Shown: in pieces, positions 27,325 through 35,215 of the stretch
Position numbering within the stretch: the stretch's first letter is position 1
How the letters are laid out: each line of letters opens with the position of its first letter
From: Cellulosilyticum sp. I15G10I2
GTDB taxonomy: Bacteria; Bacillota; Clostridia; Lachnospirales; Cellulosilyticaceae
Length of the DNA stretch: 64,000 bases
Direction: 5' to 3'
Assembly (NCBI RefSeq): GCF_900095725.1
Contig: NZ_FMMP01000014.1
Location: forward strand, 1 to 64,000
The notes under the pieces: generated by a model
Told to the model about the DNA's origin: nothing
Databases searched by the model: none
Seen by the model: only the letters and a program-made list of their open reading frames with translations
Translations under genes and position numbers: made by a program

Positions 27325-27681
27325 ATGTGTAGAATTAAAGAGGTATTTAGTAAAAAGTTTGAGACATGCAGCATAACTATTGATGAAGCAGATGTATTTG
27401 TAGGAAATAAAAAAAAGATTCCACAAAAAGATTGGACGATTAAGTTTGTTGTAGACGAGGATGAAAGGGGGATATTTTTAGAGTACTATGGGATGAACTC
27501 AAGGAATATTCATATGCATGGGCGTATTTATAATGATGGACAGGAACAAATACTTGATGTATTACAAGAATATATAGCCTATAGGCCAAATGTACCAGGG
27601 GATAGAGAAAGAGGCACAAAAGAATTTGAACGTTATAATGAGCAAATATTAAATAGGTTAAAAAAGATGCAGTTGTTATAA
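27325..27681 (+). CDS. uncharacterised 118-aa protein, paralogue A
   Basis: Soluble 118-aa protein I do not recognise. It is clearly paralogous to the protein at 62767-63123: shared blocks are the KEVFSK start, TIDEADVFVGN, WTIKFVVDEDERG, FLEYYGMNSRN, IYNDG, LDVLQEYIAYRP and PGDRERGT. No Cys/His metal site, signal peptide or enzyme motif is visible. Start ATG 27325; a 6-codon frame (27312-27332) with the better-placed AAAGGAGAGG overlaps it, an arrangement echoed by a 26-aa frame in front of paralogue B. Flanked by terminators. Confidence 0.7.
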   Translation: MCRIKEVFSKKFETCSITIDEADVFVGNKKKIPQKDWTIKFVVDEDERGIFLEYYGMNSRNIHMHGRIYNDGQEQILDVLQEYIAYRPNVPGDRERGTKEFERYNEQILNRLKKMQLL

Positions 27682-27743
27682 TAAGATGCTTAAGGGTAAT
27701 ACACTTGAAATCTAAAAGTAACATTAAATATCTTTAGCTAATA

Positions 27744-27790
27744 AAATAGATAAACATTATAAATATATCCATAATGTTTATCTATTTATT
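27744..27790 (+). terminator. terminator after paralogue A
   Basis: Perfect 17-bp stem (27744-27760 with 27771-27787), 10-nt loop, ATT-rich tail without a long U-run. Confidence 0.65.
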
Positions 27791-27864
27791 AAAAGGATGC
27801 GCCGTTGTGATACTGTTATATATCACCAAGTAAGTGCGAGGTAGCGCTAAATTCATTTGTTTTT

Positions 27865-27937
27865 TAAGATAAAAAATAACCATAAGAATATTTTTTGCAT
27901 AGAGAATATTATTATGGGTTTTAGATTATTTATCTTA
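27865..27937. repeat. long imperfect hairpin in the gap before the tRNA genes
   Basis: Outer stem TAAGATAAA/TTTATCTTA, internal loop, inner stem CCATAAGAATATT/AATATTATTATGG (12 of 13), loop of about 12 nt. A structured RNA or terminator-like element; no gene is seen in 27682-28112 otherwise. Confidence 0.45.
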
Positions 27938-28054
27938 TAGAAATAGTATGAGTAAAATAAAAGATTAAATACAAGGAAAAATTTGAAGAATTTCTCCATA
28001 AAAAAGGAAAAAATAAAAATCATTAGAAGTTATAAAAAAATAGTAAAAAAACAC

Positions 28055-28083
28055 TTGCATTATGACAAGCTATAAGCTATAAT
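28055..28083 (+). promoter_or_regulatory. tRNA operon promoter
   Basis: TTGCAT (28055-28060), 17-bp spacer, TATAAT (28078-28083), 30 bp before the first tRNA. Confidence 0.75.
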
Positions 28084-28112
28084 ACAAAAGTGCTTGAGAT
28101 TACAAGCAGTAC

Positions 28113-28189
28113 GGCGGAATAGCTCAGTTGGCTAGAGCACACGGTTCATACCCGTGGTGTCGGGGGTTCAAATCCCTTTTCCGCTACCA
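28113..28189 (+). tRNA. tRNA-Met(CAT), elongator
   Basis: 77-nt cloverleaf: acceptor GGCGGAA/TTCCGCT (first pair G-U), D-loop AGCTCAGTTGGCTAGAGC, anticodon stem CACGG/CCGTG with loop TTCATAC, T-loop GTTCAAATC and an encoded CCA. It lacks the GGG/CCC anticodon stem and the unpaired position 1 of initiators and resembles the B. subtilis elongator tRNA-Met. Confidence 0.92.
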
Positions 28190-28192
28190 TCT

Positions 28193-28265
28193 GGTCGCTT
28201 AGCTCAGCTGGGAGAGCATCTGCCTTACAAGCAGAGGGTCATAGGTTCGAGCCCTATAGCGACCA
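28193..28265 (+). tRNA. tRNA-Val(TAC)
   Basis: 73-nt cloverleaf: acceptor GGTCGCT/AGCGACC, D-arm AGCTCAGCTGGGAGAGC, anticodon stem CTGCC..GCAG with loop containing TAC, T-arm ATAGGTTCGAGCCCTAT, discriminator A. CCA is not encoded, unlike its neighbour. Confidence 0.92.
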
Positions 28266-28288
28266 TTTGATTATAATTTTAATACATT

Positions 28289-28325
28289 AAGAGCTGGTAT
28301 AACTCAAAGTTGTGCTGGCTCTTTT
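28289..28325 (+). terminator. tRNA operon terminator
   Basis: AAGAGCTGGTATAAC pairs with GTTGTGCTGGCTCTT (several G-U pairs) over TCAAA, followed by TTT. Confidence 0.8.
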
Positions 28326-28414
28326 TGTGTGCGCCTAGATATTTTTGATAGGTATAACTTGGACAGTATAAGAATAATATGCCATAGGGATGTTATTTGA
28401 GTCGGAGGGATTAG

Positions 28415-29395
28415 ATGCTTAGTATAGTACAAGAAATACTAAAAATGTTAAATGGAGAAAATGATAAAACTTTTACTATAGGTTTTTATATCATTGTTAT
28501 AGCGGTATTGTTCATTTTCATTTTATTTACTTTTATATGGATTTTAAATAGTACACAGCTTTATAATGCAGTAAGTTATTTTATTAAGCAATATATTATA
28601 TCCCTAAAGAAAAATTTACCTGATAGGTATCTCTATGCATTAGTAATTATCAGTGGACTTATTATTATTTTAAGTATTTACATAGACTTATATCACTCTG
28701 TTTTAGATAAAATGATTCATATAGGGTTATTGTCTGCTATAGGAAAAGCCCTTATCTATGTCGGAATTATTCTTATCCCTACTCTGATTATTATTATTAT
28801 CAATTATTTTACTCAAAATTTTTTTGATAATAAAGATCTCAAAAGGTCTGAGAGTAATTTGATCTGGCTGCCTGTTATCTGTATATTTATTACTAAAATG
28901 CTTTTTTTTTCTGATACGAGACTGCTTTATACAAACAACTTGACTAAGCTTGCCTTAGTTATTGGTCAGATAAGTCTTCTTATATTTGATGCCTTAGTTA
29001 TTGTTATGAACTACATAGCTATTTATAAAAATATAGAAAAATACATTGTCTATAAGGATTTTGATAAAAAGGGGATTAGAAATTTTAACCGTTTTAAAGT
29101 ATTTATGGTAGTTTCATGGCTCATTATTCTCTTGCTTAATATTGTTAATATGGTTTACTGGGCTATAGCCCTGGATCCACAGTGTATTAGATATCATGTG
29201 AAAGGAAGACATATGGGATTATCCTCAGTTATTTACTTTACAATAATTACTTTTTTTACTGTAGGATATGGTGATATTTCGGCCTACAATTGGTTTGGGC
29301 AACTTATTGTATCAGTAATTGTTATCTCGGGCTGGCTTTATATTATTGTAGGCGCTGGCAGTATATTGGCTATAGAAAAAAGATCTAAAGAATAA
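28415..29395 (+). CDS. multi-span membrane protein with C-terminal K+ channel pore
   Basis: 326-aa membrane protein. The last 60 residues hold a complete K+ channel pore: pore helix VIYFTIITFF, selectivity filter TVGYGD (282-287) and the inner helix QLIVSVIVISGWLYIIVGAGSIL. Upstream there are about six further hydrophobic segments (residues about 20-45, 72-95, 108-130, 150-165, 180-205, 225-250) that do not look like a standard voltage sensor; I see no Arg-rich S4. There is no cytoplasmic RCK domain. GTCGGAGGG before ATG 28415. It stands alone between the tRNAs and spoIIE. Potassium conduction is likely; gating is unknown. Confidence 0.8.
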   Translation: MLSIVQEILKMLNGENDKTFTIGFYIIVIAVLFIFILFTFIWILNSTQLYNAVSYFIKQYIISLKKNLPDRYLYALVIISGLIIILSIYIDLYHSVLDKMIHIGLLSAIGKALIYVGIILIPTLIIIIINYFTQNFFDNKDLKRSESNLIWLPVICIFITKMLFFSDTRLLYTNNLTKLALVIGQISLLIFDALVIVMNYIAIYKNIEKYIVYKDFDKKGIRNFNRFKVFMVVSWLIILLLNIVNMVYWAIALDPQCIRYHVKGRHMGLSSVIYFTIITFFTVGYGDISAYNWFGQLIVSVIVISGWLYIIVGAGSILAIEKRSKE

Positions 29396-29425
29396 TGTAT
29401 AAGGAATAACCCATAAATAATGGTT

Positions 29426-29575
29426 TTCGACAATAAGTTGTGAAAATGAAGAAGGATACTTGTTTTTCCTAGGAAATAAATAAATATAGGTTTATGAAAT
29501 CAAAGTATATTGTCGCAAAGTTTTTTGAAATATTTCCATATATTTACAAAAATATAAACTCTCTCTTTGTATAAT
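29426..29575 (+). promoter_or_regulatory. Spo0A-type promoter region of spoIIE
   Basis: TTTACA (29543-29548) and TATAAT (29570-29575) are 21 bp apart, the unusual spacing known for the Spo0A-activated spoIIE and spoIIG promoters of B. subtilis. Spo0A-box-like sites are TTCGACA (29426-29432, reverse of TGTCGAA) and TGTCGCAA (29511-29518). Confidence 0.65.
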
Positions 29576-29601
29576 TAATATTACTGTGGAAGGGAGAGAT
29601 T

Positions 29602-31965
29602 ATGTTGATTCGTACAAAAGAAGAAAAGAGAGAGAAGTTATTTGAAAACTTAAAAATGATTAAGTGGGCACAAGTCATGCTTTGTATTATAGGTTTTTTT
29701 CTAAGCAGAATTATTGTGTTTGACACGTTTTATACTTTAAGTGTGTGTTATATAGGTGCAGTATATTTTGATAAAACACTTAGAAAGTGGACAAGTATTA
29801 TGAGTTTGATAGGTCTTATTTCTTTGGGGGTATTTGATACACACATACTTAAATATTTATTTATTATTATACTCATTGTTTTATTCAGAGGTTATATGTA
29901 TATGAGCGGTACAAAATTTACATTAAGAAATCAAGCTATTATTACATGTGGCGCAATTTTTTGTATTAATACGCTATTAGTCATTATTAACGGTTTTAAA
30001 GTATTTGATGTATTAACAGGATTATTAGAAGCGGTTATTAGTATAGGTTTAGTTGTTATTTTATGCTGTAGTGCAGAAATCATTAGTAAGAATAGAACAG
30101 TACAGCTTACTCAAAAAGAAAATATTAGCATGGCTTTTTTTGCAGCATGTGTTCTTGGTGGGTTAGTTGATTTCTACATACAAGTCCCGCTGTTTACACG
30201 TATTTACTTTAGAGATGTTATTACCTTTGTAATCATTATTGCAATCACGTATCTTGGGGGAACGAATATAGGTGTAACTATGACGTTGGTCATGAGTACA
30301 TTGTTAGTTATTATAGGGTATATGCCCCCTCATTTTGTTGCCATCTATACATTGGCAGTACTTACAGGTACGATCTTCGCTACACTAGGCAGAATGGGTG
30401 TTATATTTGCAACAGGGATAGGACTATTATTGGGTTTTGCTTTATTTAATAATCGCATCATTGATATGCAGATATTTGGAGCATATCTTACAGCGTATAT
30501 AATAAGTATATTAATACCTAAAAGATATTTTGGTATCGCAGCTTGGTTTGCCTGTGAATCATCAAAAGAAGAAGAGAAACATCTTATGAGAGTACAGAAG
30601 ATTATTACTGAGAAATTAAGCCAATTTTCTAGAGCTTTTTATAATTTGAGTCATACTTTTGAAAAAATATCTGATAAGAAAGTGTTCCTAGATGAAAAAG
30701 ATATTAATCATATCATAGAAGATACCGGAGAAAAAATGTGCCAAAATTGTTCTATGAAGGAATTTTGCTGGAGGGATTATATTGATAAAACGTATCAAAA
30801 TGCTTATAAAATGTTGGATTTGATAGAGCAAAAAGGTCAATTAAAGATAGGGGATATACCTGAGAGTTTTAAGAAGGCTTGTCCTAATGCAGAAAGTTTT
30901 GCTTGTACCCTAAGTTTTAAATTAGATTTATTTAAACAAAACCTTATGTGGAAAAATAGATTTGTAGAGAGTAGGAGTCTTGTAGGTCAACAATTTGAAG
31001 CTATTGCTGAAAGTATTTCAAAGCTTTGTGTAGATATAGAAAAAGAGTTCTATTTCAATAAAGAAGATGAAAACTTCATTAAAGAAATACTTCATAGCAA
31101 CGGTATTAAAACGAAAGATATTATGGTGCTTGAGAACAATGGAAGAAAAGAAGAAATACATGTGTATACCCCTTATTATAAGAATGATATGGAGATAAAA
31201 GAGGGTATTAAAAAAGCCATTAATAAGGCACTTGATGTTAAGGTTGAAACAGAAAGATTAGAATGTAATGAACAAGAAAAATACCTGTACTTTAAGTTCA
31301 AAGTGACTAAATCATATGGCGTAGCTGCGGGGGCCGCATTTCATGCAAAAGGGGAGATATCAGGGGATGTTTACAGTTGCATGGAAGTTGAAGAAGGGAA
31401 GTATTTACTTGCACTTGCAGATGGTATGGGAAGCGGTAAGCTGGCATCTGAAGAAAGCACAGCGACTATAGAACTTTTGGAAAACTTTATGGACTCAGGA
31501 TTTAAAAATGATCTTGCTGTTAAAATTATTAATTCAGTCCTTGTCCTTAAATCAGATATTGAAAATTTTTCAACGATGGATATTACACTTATTGATGAAT
31601 ATACGGGTGTTGCAGAATTTCTAAAATTAGGGGCAGCAACTAGTTTTATTCTGAGAAATAATGAAGTAATGACGATACAAGCAAGTACATTGCCGATAGG
31701 GATACTCAATGATGTAGATATAGAAGTTTGTAAAAAGCAGCTTAAAGATGGAGATGTAATTATTATGGTTACAGATGGAATGCTGCAAGGAGAGAATGAA
31801 CTTTTGGGAAAAGAAGATACTTTTAAACATTTTATACTAGAGGCTAATACGAATAATCCTTCATATATGGCTGAATATCTTATGAAGAAAAGCAGAGACT
31901 TATTAGGTAATGCAGAAAATGATGATATGACCATTATTGTCGCGAGGATATGGCAAAAAAATTAA
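29602..31965 (+). CDS. spoIIE: stage II sporulation protein E
   Basis: 787-aa septal phosphatase that activates sigma-F in the forespore by dephosphorylating SpoIIAA. Residues 1 to about 310 contain some ten membrane spans; a central FtsZ/oligomerisation region follows with a Cys cluster (CQNCSMKEFCW); the C-terminal PP2C-type domain has the metal-binding ADGMGSGKLASEES (D607) and VTDGMLQGENE and ends NDDMTIIVARI. Slightly shorter than the 827-aa B. subtilis protein. Start ATG 29602 after GGGAGAG. Promoter region at 29426-29575. First gene of a conserved block with tilS, hpt and ftsH. Confidence 0.95.
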   Translation: MLIRTKEEKREKLFENLKMIKWAQVMLCIIGFFLSRIIVFDTFYTLSVCYIGAVYFDKTLRKWTSIMSLIGLISLGVFDTHILKYLFIIILIVLFRGYMYMSGTKFTLRNQAIITCGAIFCINTLLVIINGFKVFDVLTGLLEAVISIGLVVILCCSAEIISKNRTVQLTQKENISMAFFAACVLGGLVDFYIQVPLFTRIYFRDVITFVIIIAITYLGGTNIGVTMTLVMSTLLVIIGYMPPHFVAIYTLAVLTGTIFATLGRMGVIFATGIGLLLGFALFNNRIIDMQIFGAYLTAYIISILIPKRYFGIAAWFACESSKEEEKHLMRVQKIITEKLSQFSRAFYNLSHTFEKISDKKVFLDEKDINHIIEDTGEKMCQNCSMKEFCWRDYIDKTYQNAYKMLDLIEQKGQLKIGDIPESFKKACPNAESFACTLSFKLDLFKQNLMWKNRFVESRSLVGQQFEAIAESISKLCVDIEKEFYFNKEDENFIKEILHSNGIKTKDIMVLENNGRKEEIHVYTPYYKNDMEIKEGIKKAINKALDVKVETERLECNEQEKYLYFKFKVTKSYGVAAGAAFHAKGEISGDVYSCMEVEEGKYLLALADGMGSGKLASEESTATIELLENFMDSGFKNDLAVKIINSVLVLKSDIENFSTMDITLIDEYTGVAEFLKLGAATSFILRNNEVMTIQASTLPIGILNDVDIEVCKKQLKDGDVIIMVTDGMLQGENELLGKEDTFKHFILEANTNNPSYMAEYLMKKSRDLLGNAENDDMTIIVARIWQKN

Positions 31966-32014
31966 AAGATATGCTTTAAGGCTTAAACCCTTAAAGCGTA
32001 TCTTTTGGTTTTTT
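31964..32014 (+). terminator. spoIIE terminator
   Basis: 18-bp stem AAAAGATATGCTTTAAGG/CCTTAAAGCGTATCTTTT (one G-U), then GGTTTTTT. It also lies at the 3' end of the convergent DUF1540 gene. Confidence 0.85.
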
Positions 32015-32022
32015 ATTAACTA

Positions 32023-32334
32023 TTATTTTTCATGAAAAGTTGCGCACAATGTGTCACCGGAATCGTGACAAGCATTTTCACCCGAAATTTGAATGCTAGA
32101 TGCTTCGCACACGTAATCAGAGTTGTACTTACATTTAACTGCATCACATTGAACACTCATATGGGGAGTAGGTTCATAAGACATGCTGTTTTGGGCTGAT
32201 TGCGGGATAAATGTATTGCAGCATGTAGCATCAGGATCAGATGCTCTTTTGCCATCTACGCTGATACGGCCAGCAGAGCAATAATTATCTTGATGATAGG
32301 CACAACTATCAACATGACATCTTAAATCAGGCAT
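32023..32334 (-). CDS. DUF1540 domain protein (two Cys-rich repeats)
   Basis: 103-aa protein made of two copies of a roughly 40-residue Cys-rich unit: C6, C11, C19, then CC near 38, repeated as C63, C68, C76, C89, C97 in the second half (VQCDAVKCKYNSDYVCEASSIQI). This is the DUF1540 pattern, often seen in spore-formers and probably metal-binding. On the - strand it is preceded by AAGGAGG at about 32342-32348. Convergent with spoIIE. Function unknown; a sporulation link is plausible from location only. Confidence 0.78.
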   Translation of the reverse strand: MPDLRCHVDSCAYHQDNYCSAGRISVDGKRASDPDATCCNTFIPQSAQNSMSYEPTPHMSVQCDAVKCKYNSDYVCEASSIQISGENACHDSGDTLCATFHEK

Positions 32335-32505
32335 AAATAAAACCTCCTTAAGTTAATAAAGTATATAAATAGAATTGTTCTAAATGAATATACCTATATA
32401 GTTTATCTATTTTAATATAATATATTCAGTAAAAGTCCTTAGAGAATGAATAAAGTTGTTGTGATTTGGCAAATGTCTAATTATTAATATGCTAAGGAGA
32501 ATAAG

Positions 32506-32805
32506 ATGAAAAAACAAATTACAATAGATGGTGAAAACAGTGATTGGTATGAAAAAGCAATTTTTATATTAAAAGAGAGTAAGAAACCTTATATGCCAGA
32601 TAATTTATTTTTATATGCAGAGCATATAGTAGAAAATCATCTTAAAAAAAATCCCATGCCTTATGTTTATAAAGAAATGGAGAGAAAAACTGCACATAAA
32701 AAAAAGGGCAATATCATGGCCCAAAAGATTGATAAATTTTTTAATATCTCTTTGATTATCTGTGGGGTTGGGATTATTGCTTTAGCAGTAGCTATGTTTA
32801 TTTAA
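32506..32805 (+). CDS. small single-span membrane protein of unknown function
   Basis: 99-aa protein: a soluble N-terminal part (1-75, with WYEKAIFILKESKKPYMPDNLFLYAEHIVENHL) and a C-terminal hydrophobic helix (about 78-98). RBS AAGGAG, ATG 32506. I do not recognise a function. Its stop overlaps the stop of the convergent tautomerase-like gene by 4 bp. Confidence 0.65.
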   Translation: MKKQITIDGENSDWYEKAIFILKESKKPYMPDNLFLYAEHIVENHLKKNPMPYVYKEMERKTAHKKKGNIMAQKIDKFFNISLIICGVGIIALAVAMFI

Positions 32806-33146
32806 AAATTGCGGCCGTCAAATCCCCATGCAGAAACTTCTTCATATTTAATGTAAATACAGTCAGATGGAATGTCAAGCTCGCGTAAATAGAGCGCACA
32901 TATTTCTTGTGTAACTTTATCTAGTGCAGCTTTAGGAGCAGCACCAAAGATCTTTACTTCAATAAAAGCACCAAAATCTAATTTCATACCCTTGAAGTAT
33001 AGAGAATAATTATCTTCAAAGCCTAGCATCAAATAATTTTCGCTCTTGCCTGGAATAAGTGTAATAATCTTTCCAAGCTCTTGTTTAAGTATTTCTTTTT
33101 TTTGTTCTGTAAGCGGGGTTGTAACTTTTGAATCAATATATGGCAT
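32802..33146 (-). CDS. MIF-like (phenylpyruvate/D-dopachrome) tautomerase family protein
   Basis: 114-aa protein of the macrophage migration inhibitory factor fold. The catalytic N-terminal Pro becomes Pro1 after Met removal only if translation starts at the ATG at 33144-33146 (MPYIDSKV), not at the GTG three codons upstream; AAAGGGTGG supports the ATG. Other family traits are the FGAFIEVKIFGAAPKAALDKVT block and the C-terminal IYIKYEEVSAWGFDGRNF. Bacterial members act on small keto-enol substrates; the natural substrate is unknown. Only this and the DUF1540 gene in the neighbourhood are on the - strand. Confidence 0.82.
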   Translation of the reverse strand: MPYIDSKVTTPLTEQKKEILKQELGKIITLIPGKSENYLMLGFEDNYSLYFKGMKLDFGAFIEVKIFGAAPKAALDKVTQEICALYLRELDIPSDCIYIKYEEVSAWGFDGRNF

Positions 33147-33285
33147 AGTAACCACCCTTTCTTATTAGTGAATTTTTAAATAATTAGATAGTGCTTAAAC
33201 CTAATTTATATTATAATGGAGAGATGAATTTATTAAAAGGATATTTTAAGCAGTAGAATTTGAGTGGAGGTATGAGGAGATTAGA

Positions 33286-34656
33286 ATGTTGAAGGCTATA
33301 GAAAATAAAGTGAGAAATTTTATACGTAAGTATAACCTTATACAAAATGGGGATAATTTAGTAGTAGGTGTATCAGGCGGTGCAGATTCTATGATGTTAC
33401 TTCACTTTCTGCATAGGTACCAAAGTTATTATAATATCCAAATAAAAGTAGCGCATATACATCATGGCATACGTGATGAAGCAGAGCGTGATGCATTATT
33501 TGTTGAAGAGATATGTAAGAAGTGGGAGCTTCCGTACTATAGACATAATTGTAACATTAAGCAGTTGGCGAGAGCGCACGGGATATCAGAAGAAGAAGCA
33601 GGAAGAATAGAAAGATATAATTTCTTTATATCTTTATCAAATCATTGTAGTAAAATAGTAACAGCACATAATAAAAATGATCAGGCTGAGACTTTGATTA
33701 TGCGGTTCTTAAGAGGAACAGATATAAATGGTTTAGGAGGTATACCCCCTCAGAGAGATAATATTATTAGGCCGCTCCTATGTCTTAAAAGAACAGAAAT
33801 TGAAGCCTACTGTTTATATCATGGTATAAGTTATAAAGATGATCATACAAACTTTATGACTATTTATACACGAAATAAAGTGCGGTTAGAGTGCATACCC
33901 TATATAGAACAAAATATTAATCCTAATATTGTTAATCTGCTCGGGGAACATAGTGAGTTATATCGTGAAGGCGAAGCGTTTCTTAAGATGCATACCCATG
34001 GACTATTTGAAAAGTGCGCTGTAAAGTCTAAGGGGAACATATCCATAAATTTAACACAGTTTCAAGAGTATCATAAGTATGTTCAGAGAAGAGTTATTTT
34101 ATTAGCCCTTGAAGCATTAAATACTATTGTCAAAGATATTACTTTAAAGCATTTGGAGAGTATCATTGGACTTTGCGATTTGCAAAGTGGTAAGAAGATT
34201 TGTCTCCCGCACAATATTGTGGCATATAAAGAATATGAGGAGTTAATTATAGGGTATAAAGAGTCCGAAGATGTTTCTTATAGATATCCTCTTGATCTAG
34301 GTATAAAAGAAGTGCCAGAAGCTAGAGGAACTGTTATACTTACAGTAGTTAAAAAAGAATCAATTAACCAAAAAAATGAAAAAATGTATACTAAGTATAT
34401 TGATTATGGTAAAATAAAGGCTGGATTGGAGATGCGTACAAGATTACCGCATGATTATATTGCCACTAAGGAAGGAACTAAAAAACTTAAGAAGTTTTTT
34501 ATAGACGATAAAGTTCCTAAAACTCAGAGAGATAGTATACCGCTTATAGCAGATGGAGAAGAAATTATATGGATTATTGGGAGTAGATTAAGTGCTAATT
34601 ACTATGTCACTGAAGCCACTAAACAGGTACTAGAAATAAAAATAATTTTCAATTAG
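33286..34656 (+). CDS. tilS: tRNA(Ile)-lysidine synthase
   Basis: 456-aa enzyme that attaches lysine to C34 of the CAT-anticodon tRNA-Ile so that it reads AUA. PP-loop SGGADS at residues 30-35, AHIHHGIRDEAERDALFV, AHNKNDQAETLIMRFLRGT and the C-terminal TilS domain (LPHDYIATKEGTKKLKKFF, DKVPKTQRDSIPLI). Start ATG 33286. It is 14 bp ahead of hpt, as in most Firmicutes. Confidence 0.95.
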   Translation: MLKAIENKVRNFIRKYNLIQNGDNLVVGVSGGADSMMLLHFLHRYQSYYNIQIKVAHIHHGIRDEAERDALFVEEICKKWELPYYRHNCNIKQLARAHGISEEEAGRIERYNFFISLSNHCSKIVTAHNKNDQAETLIMRFLRGTDINGLGGIPPQRDNIIRPLLCLKRTEIEAYCLYHGISYKDDHTNFMTIYTRNKVRLECIPYIEQNINPNIVNLLGEHSELYREGEAFLKMHTHGLFEKCAVKSKGNISINLTQFQEYHKYVQRRVILLALEALNTIVKDITLKHLESIIGLCDLQSGKKICLPHNIVAYKEYEELIIGYKESEDVSYRYPLDLGIKEVPEARGTVILTVVKKESINQKNEKMYTKYIDYGKIKAGLEMRTRLPHDYIATKEGTKKLKKFFIDDKVPKTQRDSIPLIADGEEIIWIIGSRLSANYYVTEATKQVLEIKIIFN

Positions 34657-34670
34657 TTACAGGAGGGACC

Positions 34671-35189
34671 ATGTTAAAATTAGAAACGCTCATATCAGAA
34701 GATGAGTTACAAAAACGCATTAAAGAACTTGGAGCGCAGATTACAAAGGATTATGAAGGGCAAGAAATCATTGTTTTGTGCATACTTAAGGGCGGTGTTA
34801 TGTTTATGACAGATCTTGTTAAACACATACAAGTGCCTATTAAAATGGAATTTATGGTAGTATCAAGTTATGGAGATGAATATAAAAGCAGTGGGGTAGT
34901 TAAAATTTTAAAAGATTTAGATGAGCCCATTGAAGGAAAACATGTCTTAATTGTTGAAGATATTATTGATTCAGGAAGAACACTTAGATACATTAAAAGT
35001 ATTTTAAGGGAAAGAGGACCACAAAGCATTAAGATATGTACGTTGCTTGATAAAGTTGAGCAAAGACAGACCAATGTTGATGTACAATATACAGGTTTTA
35101 CAATTGAAAATGAATTTGTTATTGGATACGGTCTTGACTACAAGCAATATTATAGAAATATACCTTATATTGCAGTTAACAGAGAATAG
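34671..35189 (+). CDS. hpt: hypoxanthine phosphoribosyltransferase
   Basis: 172-aa purine salvage enzyme making IMP and GMP from hypoxanthine and guanine with PRPP. The PRPP loop VLIVEDIIDSGRTL contains the acidic pair, and EFMVVSSYG is the flexible catalytic loop. AGGAGGG before ATG 34671. Co-transcribed with tilS and ftsH. Confidence 0.94.
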   Translation: MLKLETLISEDELQKRIKELGAQITKDYEGQEIIVLCILKGGVMFMTDLVKHIQVPIKMEFMVVSSYGDEYKSSGVVKILKDLDEPIEGKHVLIVEDIIDSGRTLRYIKSILRERGPQSIKICTLLDKVEQRQTNVDVQYTGFTIENEFVIGYGLDYKQYYRNIPYIAVNRE

Positions 35190-35215
35190 AATAAAAGGGA
35201 AGGAGGAAATAAAAT

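Noticed and set aside
31371-31934. 187-aa - strand frame inside spoIIE
   Set aside because: Antisense to the phosphatase domain, Ser/Ile-rich low-complexity shadow.
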